Assembly: GCA_016930955.1 (NCBI GenBank)
Contig: JAFGFR010000267.1
Location: 1 to 22,920, forward strand
Source: Victivallales bacterium
GTDB lineage: Bacteria > Verrucomicrobiota > Lentisphaeria > Victivallales > JAADHT01
DNA: 22,920 bases
Reading direction: 5' to 3'
Shown one piece after another: positions 1-6,694 of the stretch. The notes under the pieces are model-generated. The model did not search any database, was not told the origin of the DNA, and was given only the letters and a program-made list of their open reading frames with translations. How positions within the stretch are numbered: position 1 is the stretch's first letter; each line of letters starts with the position of its first letter. A program made the translations under genes and the position numbers.

Positions 1-425
1 AGAAACTTGGCGTGGTGCTCGCGCTGGAGAACCACGGGGGCTTGCCATGCACCGGTGAGGAACAGGTGGAAATCATAGAATCCGTCAACTCGCCTTTCCT
101 CAAGGCTACCGTGGATGTGGGCAACTACATGCAGGTCGGGCAGGAGGGGCAAGAGGGCACTGCTGTCGCCGCGCATCTGGCGGCATACGTACATTTCAAG
201 GATTTCAAGAAAATCCTCCCGGCGGAGGGAAGCCGGATTCCTTGGGAACTCCAGACATGCACTGTCGGTGAGGGGGATGTGGAACATATCGAGTGTCTGA
301 AGACACTCAAGAAGGCTGGTTACAAGGGCTATGTCGCCCTGGAGTACGAAGGCTCCGAGGATGAGAAGGTTGGAGTGCCCAAAAGTCTAGATTTCACACG
401 GAAGGTGATACAAGAAGTTGTTTGA
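1..425 (+). CDS. Sugar phosphate isomerase/epimerase, TIM barrel (5' truncated)
   Basis: C-terminal part of an AP endonuclease-2/xylose-isomerase-like TIM-barrel protein. The reading frame is open to the left edge, so the start lies outside the window; the GTG at position 12 is internal. The order of motifs fits the family's metal site: a Glu in LENHGG, an Asp in TVDVGN, a His in YVHFKD and a Glu in ALEYEG, which are the usual divalent-metal ligands of this fold. These enzymes isomerise or epimerise keto/aldo sugars and their derivatives; the substrate cannot be read from the sequence. The next gene, 33 bp downstream on the same strand, is a divergent member of the same superfamily, so the two probably form an operon for uptake or breakdown of a sugar, uronate or inositol-type compound. 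Family call is firm; specific function is unknown. Confidence 0.88.
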   Translation, partial: KLGVVLALENHGGLPCTGEEQVEIIESVNSPFLKATVDVGNYMQVGQEGQEGTAVAAHLAAYVHFKDFKKILPAEGSRIPWELQTCTVGEGDVEHIECLKTLKKAGYKGYVALEYEGSEDEKVGVPKSLDFTRKVIQEVV

Positions 426-458
426 AGTTAAGAGTCGAGAACTAAAGGAGAGTTTGTA

Positions 459-1358
459 ATGTATTACACAGGTTTTGCGGACGAGGCCGGGGCGGGGATT
501 GACGCGCAGATACGGGCCACAAAGGAGCTGGGCTGGGAATTTATCGAGTCGCGCAACATTGACGGCAAGAACATCCATGACATATCGGACGCGGAATTTG
601 ATGTCGTCTATGGGAAGCTTCAGGAGGCGGGTGTGAAAATCAACTGCTTCGGGTCGGCGATATGCAACTGGGCCAAGAAGATTGACGAGCCCATGACCTC
701 CTCGGTCGAGGAGGTCAAACGCGCGATCCCCAGGATGAAGAGGCTCGGCACAAAGATGATCCGAATCATGAGCTTCGCGGTCCTCCCCGACCGCGGACCC
801 GACGACCAGATGGAGGTGGAACGCTTCAGGCGCGTCAGCGAGATATGCAGGATGTTCAACGACGAGGGTCTCCTGCCCGTCCATGAGAACTGCATGAACT
901 ACGGCGGCATGGGATGGAAATACACCTTGAGGCTGGTCGAGAACGTCCCCGGGATGAAGCTTGTCTACGACACTGGCAACCCGATCTTCTCAGATGACCG
1001 GACAAAGCCTGCGCCATGCCCCAAACAGTCATCATGGGAGTTCTACAAGAATGTCAAGGAGCACATTGCCTATGTCCACATAAAGGACGGGGTCTGGGAC
1101 TCCCAAAGCAATAAGTCAATCTTCACCTTCCCGGGCGAGGGCGACGGGAATGTGGTCGAGATAGTAACCGACCTCGTGAAGAGCGGCTACGACGACGGCT
1201 TCTCAATCGAGCCGCATCTCGCCGTGGTCTTCCACGACGACTCCATCACTGCCGAGGACGACATCAGATACAACAACTACGTCGAGTACGGCAGAAGATT
1301 CATGAAGATCGTCGAGAAGGCCAAGGTCGATGCCTGTGGTGCACAGAGCACATCGTAA
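459..1358 (+). CDS. Sugar phosphate isomerase/epimerase, xylose-isomerase-like TIM barrel
   Basis: A complete 299-aa TIM-barrel protein of the xylose-isomerase-like/IolE-type superfamily. The ATG at 459 has a strong ribosome-binding site, AAAGGAG at 444-450, 8 nt upstream. Candidate metal ligands are Glu143 (VHENC), Asp171 (VYDTGN), His207 (YVHIKD) and Glu251 (SIEPH), the same order as in the preceding paralog. A loop with FPGEGDGNV before the last strand is typical of the family, where it helps bind the substrate. The length of about 300 aa is normal. No signal peptide is visible, so it is probably cytoplasmic. It follows the truncated paralog by 33 bp, probably in the same transcript. I cannot assign a substrate; hydroxypyruvate isomerase, inosose dehydratase or 3-keto-sugar epimerase are all possible. 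Confidence 0.9.
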   Translation: MYYTGFADEAGAGIDAQIRATKELGWEFIESRNIDGKNIHDISDAEFDVVYGKLQEAGVKINCFGSAICNWAKKIDEPMTSSVEEVKRAIPRMKRLGTKMIRIMSFAVLPDRGPDDQMEVERFRRVSEICRMFNDEGLLPVHENCMNYGGMGWKYTLRLVENVPGMKLVYDTGNPIFSDDRTKPAPCPKQSSWEFYKNVKEHIAYVHIKDGVWDSQSNKSIFTFPGEGDGNVVEIVTDLVKSGYDDGFSIEPHLAVVFHDDSITAEDDIRYNNYVEYGRRFMKIVEKAKVDACGAQSTS

Positions 1359-1726
1359 TCGTGGATCAGCGTTCAGGGAACGTAAGTGAGTTGTAATGGG
1401 GCGATGCAGAAATGCCCCGATAGTTTGTTGCCGGCATCTGCGGCCATGGGTTTGGCGTTTTCTGTGCACCCAGCGTGTCCGCCTTACCCATTTCTGTTTT
1501 CTTTTTTTCGGAGCGCGCTATGGCGGGCTCGGGATCGTTCCACCAAACGCGCCCGTTGAGAAAATACAACCGGGAAGCTCTGATCCTAAACAATGCAGCA
1601 ACCCGAAGAGTTAAATCTCAAAAATTCTTCTAACCAAAAAGGTGAAAGCTCATTTAGCCCTAAAGCTTTGCATGTAAATATGTTAGCTGTCATTTTTGAG
1701 ATTCAACAGTTTCATTTAGGCTTATC
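1359..1726. other. Intergenic region with no supported gene
   Basis: About 370 bp between the isomerase gene and the 3' end of the histidine kinase gene. Short open frames exist but none has a convincing ribosome-binding site or recognisable product. The left half is GC-rich; a T-rich run lies near 1487-1509, and the right part (about 1615-1725) is clearly more AT-rich than the surroundings. Small inverted repeats occur: GGGGC/GCCCC at 1398-1402 and 1414-1418, a bulged CCCGTTG/CAACCGGG stem at 1552-1558 and 1567-1574, and TTGAGAT/ATCTCAA at 1696-1702 and 1724-1730. None is followed by a good U-run, so I do not call a terminator. Confidence 0.5.
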
Positions 1727-1730
1727 TCAA
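1696..1730. repeat. 7-bp inverted repeat at the 3' end of the histidine kinase gene
   Basis: TTGAGAT at 1696-1702 is a perfect inverted match to ATCTCAA at 1724-1730, with a 21-nt loop. It overlaps the kinase stop codon (1727-1729 on the minus strand). The bases after the stem on the minus strand are A-rich, not U-rich, so a classic intrinsic terminator is not supported. It may be chance in AT-rich sequence. Confidence 0.3.
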
Positions 1731-3880
1731 CGGCCTGTTATAGCGGTCTTGACATCGCGGGCGAGTTCGATCATCCCGTAAGGTTTCTTTATGAAGCCGT
1801 TGGCGCCGAGACTGATGACCTCGTTTATCCGGTCCTCGCTGGCGAGCCCCGAGACTATCAGCACCTTCAGACTCGAGTCTATCTTCCTCATCTCCTCGTA
1901 GGCTTCCTTGCCTGAAAGCTTGGGCATCGAGAGGTCGAGCAGCGTCAAAGCTATCTCGTCATGTTTTTCCTTGAAGATTCCTACCGCCTCTTCCCCGTCC
2001 TTCGCGGTCACAGTGTCGTAGCCGAGCTTCTTTAAGATGTTCGATGCCGTTGTCCTCATCACCTCCTCGTCGTCCACAACCATCACGAGTCCCTCCCCGA
2101 GGGGTATCTGTTCGCTGTAGTCGGGCTCGATCTCGTCCGGGGACTCGCCGGCATCACCCGTGTATTCCGGGAGATACACCGTAACAATTGTTCCCAGATC
2201 AATCTTCGATTTCACCTCGATGTAACCGTCGTGCCTCTCGACCATGTCGTGTATGACTGCAAGCCCCAGCCCGGTCGCGTGCTCGCGGGTCGTGAAAAAT
2301 GGGTCGAATATCTTCGACACTGTCTCGTTGTCCATCCCTATCCCTGTGTCGGTCACGCTGACGGTCCAATATGCCCCGGCCGTCGCCAGAGGCTGCTTCC
2401 TCTTGTATTCGGAATCCGGGCATACATGGTCCACGGCGACAGTCAGGGTCATCACCTCGTCAGCGCGGTGTGGTGGAAGATTGGTCATCGCATAGGCGGC
2501 ATTGTCGCACAATCCCAGAAGGATCTGCTCCATCTGCCTTGGATCCGCCATGACCAACGCCTTGACGGAATAGAGCTCCGCGTCGAGCTCGATGCTCTTG
2601 TCTATGGTGTTCTCACAAATCTTCATCAGGTGCCTGACGATGAAATTGAGGTCGACAGGCCTTTTTTCCGGCGGCTCGTCGGCGGTGAGGGAAAGAAGCT
2701 GCTGAACCATCACCTCCGCCTTCTCTGCCGAGCTCTCGATAACCTCTATGCTCTCGCGGACATCTGCGGCGGAGGAACCCTTGTCCTTCAGAGAGAACTT
2801 CATCATCGATATAGTGCCGGTGATCGCCCCGATGGCATTGTTGAAGCTGTGCGCCAGACCGCTTATCAGGTTGCTTACCACGTTCAGTTTCTGGGATTGC
2901 CTGAGCTGCTCGTCCTTCACCTCCTGCGCCGTCATGTCCTCGACAGTGATAACGACATTGTCCAAGCCCTGGGTGTAGTTGAAGGACATGTCGTACACCC
3001 TCTGCTTGTTGTCCACCATGACCCTCTCGCGGTATAGCTCCACGGGGTTGTGGGAATGGTAGACCTTGTCTATCACCGCCCTGTAGTCCTGGAGCAGCGG
3101 CAGAAGGTCCAGGACGTTTCGTGCGAAAGCCTGCTCAAGCGGGATTTTCGTGTATTTCCTTGCCGCCTCGTTCCACATGGTCACGCTCTTGTCCTTGTCC
3201 ACGGAGACAACTATGGAATCTATCGAGTTCAGTATGGTGTTGAGGCTGTTCTTAGCGTAGCTGAGATTCCGCTCGGCAAGCCGCCTCTGCCCGGAGTACT
3301 TGTGGAAGGCATAGACCAGGAACGCGAAAAGAAAGGCCACATTCGCAAACAACGCGATATAGAGCCTCTGGAATACAACCATCTTGCTGGCGGTGAGAGC
3401 CTTCAACCCTTCCTCGACCCCGTCCAGCCTTTCAATGAGCAGCGTGTAGTTTTTTCTGTACTGCTGCGACCTTGCACCCGCGCCTTCTTCATTTTCGCGT
3501 TCCTTGTAGCATTCCAGCATTATCTTGCGGAATGCATCTATCTCGGCATTGATCCCGAGTCCACCCTCGACATTGGCCAGGAGATCCGCTCTCTTTTTGG
3601 ATGACTCCATAATTTTCCAGACATCGTTGAGGTCGCGGGAGGAGGTCTTGTGGAAAATCTCGATGAAAAGCAAATTGGCGGCTGTGATCTCCTGCTTTAT
3701 GCTCACTGCGCTGTTAGTCAGCTCGGAGGAGATATGTGTCATCGTCTTTATCGTGCGATAGGCAAAAAAACTGATTATGCCCATGCAGAAAAAGGCGAAG
3801 AGCAATGCGCTGTAAGTGAGCATCAGAGCCTTCCTGTGCTCCTGCTGTACCGAGTCAACTTGTTTTGGAATATTCCTCAT
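1727..3880 (-). CDS. Hybrid sensor histidine kinase/response regulator
   Basis: A 717-aa membrane-bound hybrid two-component protein. Order of parts: TM1 at about 21-41, a mostly helical sensor region of about 125 aa, TM2 at about 173-193, a PAS-like domain at about 215-320, HisKA with the phospho-accepting His344, HATPase with Asn460 (N box), DTGIGM 511-516 (G1), FDPFF 525-529 (F) and TGLGL 536-540 (G2), then a receiver domain at about 597-714. The receiver has its acidic pair Asp603/Asp604, phospho-acceptor Asp649 (LLDLSMP), Ser677 and Lys699. The H box reads AHSFNN, with Ser where Asp or Glu usually follows the His. The N-terminal region may sense an extracellular or membrane signal. No DNA-binding output domain is present, so the receiver may act in a phosphorelay or autoregulate. 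The ATG at 3880 has no clear ribosome-binding site. It is divergent from the MBL-fold gene. Confidence 0.93.
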   Translation of the reverse strand: MRNIPKQVDSVQQEHRKALMLTYSALLFAFFCMGIISFFAYRTIKTMTHISSELTNSAVSIKQEITAANLLFIEIFHKTSSRDLNDVWKIMESSKKRADLLANVEGGLGINAEIDAFRKIMLECYKERENEEGAGARSQQYRKNYTLLIERLDGVEEGLKALTASKMVVFQRLYIALFANVAFLFAFLVYAFHKYSGQRRLAERNLSYAKNSLNTILNSIDSIVVSVDKDKSVTMWNEAARKYTKIPLEQAFARNVLDLLPLLQDYRAVIDKVYHSHNPVELYRERVMVDNKQRVYDMSFNYTQGLDNVVITVEDMTAQEVKDEQLRQSQKLNVVSNLISGLAHSFNNAIGAITGTISMMKFSLKDKGSSAADVRESIEVIESSAEKAEVMVQQLLSLTADEPPEKRPVDLNFIVRHLMKICENTIDKSIELDAELYSVKALVMADPRQMEQILLGLCDNAAYAMTNLPPHRADEVMTLTVAVDHVCPDSEYKRKQPLATAGAYWTVSVTDTGIGMDNETVSKIFDPFFTTREHATGLGLAVIHDMVERHDGYIEVKSKIDLGTIVTVYLPEYTGDAGESPDEIEPDYSEQIPLGEGLVMVVDDEEVMRTTASNILKKLGYDTVTAKDGEEAVGIFKEKHDEIALTLLDLSMPKLSGKEAYEEMRKIDSSLKVLIVSGLASEDRINEVISLGANGFIKKPYGMIELARDVKTAITGR

Positions 3881-3889
3881 ATGTCATCT

Positions 3890-3917
3890 ACAATAATGCC
3901 TTGGAGAAAAAAATCAA
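3890..3917 (-). promoter_or_regulatory. Candidate promoter of the histidine kinase gene
   Basis: On the minus strand, TTGATT (3912-3917) and TATTGT (3890-3895) are spaced by 16 nt. Each matches the sigma70 consensus at four of six positions. A start site at the usual distance would fall only a few bases before the ATG at 3880, giving a very short leader or leaderless mRNA, which would fit the missing ribosome-binding site. Moderate to low support. Confidence 0.35.
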
Positions 3918-3933
3918 CCCCATTAATTTCAGG

Positions 3934-3962
3934 TTGAAAATGCCGACGAGGCGTGCTAGGAT
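3934..3962 (+). promoter_or_regulatory. Sigma70-like promoter of the MBL-fold nuclease gene
   Basis: TTGAAA at 3934-3939 and TAGGAT at 3957-3962 are separated by exactly 17 nt, and TGC stands just before the -10 box. A start near 3969 gives a leader of about 25 nt holding the ribosome-binding site at 3981-3988. This supports translation from 3994. It is the best promoter match I saw in the window. Confidence 0.6.
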
Positions 3963-3980
3963 ATCAGTGCAGGATTTAAT

Positions 3981-3988
3981 GGAAGGAG
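3981..3988 (+). promoter_or_regulatory. Ribosome-binding site fixing the MBL-fold nuclease start
   Basis: GGAAGGAG lies 5 nt before the ATG at 3994. The open frame extends upstream to an in-frame ATG at 3865, but that extension would cross the promoter and the divergent gene's start. The homology-like sequence begins right after 3994 (LTSYGGAREVTGS). Confidence 0.75.
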
Positions 3989-3993
3989 ACCTG

Positions 3994-5376
3994 ATGAATC
4001 TTACATCCTACGGCGGAGCCAGGGAGGTGACGGGCTCGAGCCATGTGCTGGACACCGGCACGGCGAGAATCATGATGGACTGCGGCCTGTTTCAGGGGCA
4101 CCGCATCGAGGCGGAGAAAAAGAACAAGGAGATGGACTACGATGCCTCCGCAGTGAGTTGTGTCGTGCTGACCCACGGCCACTGCGACCACTGCGGCCGC
4201 CTGCCCATGCTCGGTAAAAATGGCTTTACGGGAAATGTCTACGCCACTCCCGCCACCCGGGACATCGCAGGTCTGATCATGTCCGACACGGCCTACATCC
4301 AACAGAAGGACGCCTTGTGGCTGAAGAAGAAGAGGAAATCTGATCATCCCTTCCGCCCGCTCTTCGACCAGAGTGATGTCACATGGGTGCTGAACCAGTT
4401 TGTCTCCGTCGGCTACGGCAGGCCGTTCTTCATCGACAACTCCGTCAGATGTACATTCTACGACGCAGGGCATATACTCGGGTCGGCATTCATCGTCCTT
4501 GAGCTGCCGGAGGGGCTGAAAATCGGATTCACCGGCGACATGGGCCGAGCAGGTCTGCCAATAATACGCGACCCGCAGAAAATCCCCGACGTGGACTATC
4601 TGGTATGCGAGTCGACATACGGGAATCGTCTGCACGACCCTGTTGAATGCGCGATTGGTGAGCTTGCCCAGACCATAAACGACACTTTTGACCGCGGAGG
4701 GAAGGTGATCATCCCCGCATTCGCCGTCGAGAGGGCGCAGGAGGTGATTTACCATTTGCACCGGCTTTATCTCGACCAGAAGATTCCCAAGGCCGACATT
4801 TTTCTTGACAGTCCAATGGCGACCAACGCCACTACGATCTTCCGGATACACCAGGAATGCTATGACGAGACTGTCCGCGAGCATTTTCTTGACGACAACA
4901 TCAATCCCTTCGGGTTCGATGATCTGCATTACACCACCAACGTCGAGGAGTCGAAGAGGATCAATGACATCCAAGGCCCGGCAGTCATCATCTCCAGCAG
5001 TGGGATGTGCGAGGCCGGAAGGATACTCCACCACCTCAAGAACAATATTGAATCCGACAAGAACACCATCCTGATTGTCGGCTACATGGCCGCAAACACC
5101 CTGGGCCGGAGCATTGCCGACAGGAAGGAGGAGGTGAGAATCTTCGGCCTGCCATACAAGCTCAGGGCAAAGGTCAAGATACTCAACACCTTCAGCGCCC
5201 ATGCAGACTACAACGAGATACTGTCATATGTCGGCGCGCTCGACAAGAACAGGCTTAGAAAGGTCTTCCTGACACACGGTGAGGACGATGCCCTCGATAG
5301 CCTCCGCGACAAACTCCTTGGAATCGGCATCAAGGAGGTACAGATTATTGACCCGAAGACACCATATGAGCTCTGA
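3994..5376 (+). CDS. MBL-fold metallo-hydrolase with beta-CASP/RMMBL domains (RNase J/CPSF73-like)
   Basis: A 460-aa cytoplasmic protein of the family described as exonucleases of the beta-lactamase fold involved in RNA processing, related to CPSF-73. The zinc site is complete: HGHCDH at 61-66, DAGH 157-160 and FTGD 179-182. The beta-CASP part follows, with ESTYGNR at 206-212, DSPMA 272-276, SSSGMCEAGR 334-343, SAHAD 401-405 and the final His in THGE 427-430. Family members cleave or trim RNA with two metal ions. Length is typical. The start at 3994 is chosen for its ribosome-binding site and promoter placement. The wecB-like epimerase gene starts 19 bp downstream and is probably cotranscribed, although no functional link is obvious. 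The family is clear; the RNA substrate is unknown. Confidence 0.93.
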   Translation: MNLTSYGGAREVTGSSHVLDTGTARIMMDCGLFQGHRIEAEKKNKEMDYDASAVSCVVLTHGHCDHCGRLPMLGKNGFTGNVYATPATRDIAGLIMSDTAYIQQKDALWLKKKRKSDHPFRPLFDQSDVTWVLNQFVSVGYGRPFFIDNSVRCTFYDAGHILGSAFIVLELPEGLKIGFTGDMGRAGLPIIRDPQKIPDVDYLVCESTYGNRLHDPVECAIGELAQTINDTFDRGGKVIIPAFAVERAQEVIYHLHRLYLDQKIPKADIFLDSPMATNATTIFRIHQECYDETVREHFLDDNINPFGFDDLHYTTNVEESKRINDIQGPAVIISSSGMCEAGRILHHLKNNIESDKNTILIVGYMAANTLGRSIADRKEEVRIFGLPYKLRAKVKILNTFSAHADYNEILSYVGALDKNRLRKVFLTHGEDDALDSLRDKLLGIGIKEVQIIDPKTPYEL

Positions 5377-5395
5377 TATCTGACAGGGGTTGGCG

Positions 5396-6493
5396 ATGAA
5401 GCTGTTGACGATAGTAGGTGCCCGGCCGCAGTTCATAAAGGCAGCGGCGGTCTCGGCGAAGATTTCCGATCTGGGCGCGGTGGGTCGCGCCTCGATCGAG
5501 GAGGTTATTGTCCATACCGGGCAGCATTACGATGCCGGCATGTCGGAGATATTCTTCCGTGAGCTCGGCATTCCCAGCGCGAGACACAATCTCGCCGTAG
5601 GCTCGGGCAGCCATGCTGTCCAGACGGCGGCAATGCTCGAGGGACTTGAGAAGGTGATGGTCGAGGAATCGCCCGGCATGGCATTGGTCTACGGCGACAC
5701 CAACTCGACTCTTTCCGGGGCGCTGGCGGCTTCCAAACTGCACATCCCAGTGGCACATGTCGAGGCTGGGATGCGTTCGTTCAACCGTAACATGCCCGAG
5801 GAGATCAACCGGATTGTCGCCGACCATTTGGCTAGCCTTAACCTTTGCCCATCGTTGACATCGATGGACAATCTCGCGCGCGAGGGGCTGGAAGGCACCT
5901 CTGTGCTCACCGGCGACATCATGTACGACTGCGCACTAAAATTTGCGAAGCTCGCAGAAAAGCTTCAGGACCCGCTGTCGAAATTCTCGCTCCATAGCGG
6001 GAGATACGCCCTGATGACCTGTCACCGTGCCGAGAACACAGACAACTGTATGCGAATCTCGCAGATCGTCAGCGCCGCAAATGAGCTTTCACAAAAGCTC
6101 GATGTGGTATTCCCGATACACCCGAGGACAGGCAAGATGCTCGAGTCATTCTCGCTTTCGCTGGCCCCGGGAGTGAAGACACTCCCTCCCCTGGGCTATC
6201 TGGACATGCTCCTGCTCGAGAAACATGCCGCAGTTATCCTGACTGACTCCGGAGGCGTGCAGAAGGAGGCATTTTTCTTCTCAGTGCCCTGCATCACCAT
6301 GCGTGACGAGACGGAGTGGGTCGAGACTGTGCAGCTGGGCTTCAACGTCCTCGTCGGCGCTGACGGCGGAAAGATCCTCAGCGCTGTCGAAGACCTCAAC
6401 GCCAACCCGCCGCATCTTCCTGACGAAAAACCCTACGGCAACGGCGATGCCGCCGACAAGATAATATCCGCATTGTGCGGGTTCCGCCCCTGA
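5396..6493 (+). CDS. wecB: UDP-N-acetylglucosamine 2-epimerase (non-hydrolysing)
   Basis: A 365-aa enzyme that interconverts UDP-GlcNAc and UDP-ManNAc, supplying ManNAc-type sugars for cell-surface polysaccharides. The WecB-family pattern is strong: GARPQFIK at 8-15, HTGQHYD 40-46, YGDTNST 99-105, HVEAG 121-125 followed by PEEINR 134-139, CHRAEN 209-214, IHPRTG 241-246, TDSGGVQKEA 283-292 and TMRDETEW 301-308. These cover the UDP site and the acidic and His residues used in the family. Length is normal and no signal peptide is seen. The ATG at 5396 is preferred over an upstream TTG at 5390; AGGGG at 5384-5388 is a modest ribosome-binding site. Nearby surface-polysaccharide genes are absent from the window, so its pathway is not shown by context. 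Confidence 0.94.
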   Translation: MKLLTIVGARPQFIKAAAVSAKISDLGAVGRASIEEVIVHTGQHYDAGMSEIFFRELGIPSARHNLAVGSGSHAVQTAAMLEGLEKVMVEESPGMALVYGDTNSTLSGALAASKLHIPVAHVEAGMRSFNRNMPEEINRIVADHLASLNLCPSLTSMDNLAREGLEGTSVLTGDIMYDCALKFAKLAEKLQDPLSKFSLHSGRYALMTCHRAENTDNCMRISQIVSAANELSQKLDVVFPIHPRTGKMLESFSLSLAPGVKTLPPLGYLDMLLLEKHAAVILTDSGGVQKEAFFFSVPCITMRDETEWVETVQLGFNVLVGADGGKILSAVEDLNANPPHLPDEKPYGNGDAADKIISALCGFRP

Positions 6494-6633
6494 CTCCGAT
6501 TATTTTTGCCAACCAGTGCATCAAGCCCCACCACCCCCCTTTGAGGCTGAAGTGTCTTGAAGTTCTCATTCAGCTATCCGATGGCCACCCGGCTTTTCTA
6601 CTGATACTGTCCGGAACTGCTCCCTCATGCCTT

Positions 6634-6673
6634 CAAAACTTCCCGTGGCCGCGCGGCCTGCCATTTTGGATGC
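6634..6673 (+). repeat. Dispersed 40-bp repeat, copy A, with palindromic core
   Basis: Lies in the convergent gap between the epimerase and kinase genes. The core GGCCGCGCGGCC (6647-6658) is a perfect palindrome, flanked by CAAAA (6634-6638) and TTTTG (6664-6668), which can pair. The segment 6633-6672 matches the minus strand of 14371-14410 at 33 of 40 positions with no gap. The rest of the 201-bp gap (6494-6694) shows no gene or clear terminator. Confidence 0.65.
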
Positions 6674-6694
6674 GAGGCCAGAGCGAGGAGGGGG

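Noticed and set aside
1397..1418. GGGGC/GCCCC stem after the isomerase gene as a terminator
   Set aside because: Only five base pairs with an 11-nt loop, and the following bases are a mix of G and T, not a U-run.
1396..1614. Small open frame of 72 codons in the intergenic region
   Set aside because: No ribosome-binding site, no recognisable family, and composition unlike the neighbouring genes.
2231..3037. Plus-strand open frame opposite the histidine kinase
   Set aside because: Antisense shadow of the HisKA/HATPase region in GC-rich coding DNA, without ribosome-binding site or recognisable domains.
3976..5202. Minus-strand open frame of 408 codons opposite the MBL-fold gene
   Set aside because: It is the antisense of a gene with all catalytic motifs; the translation is not like any protein family and has no start signals.
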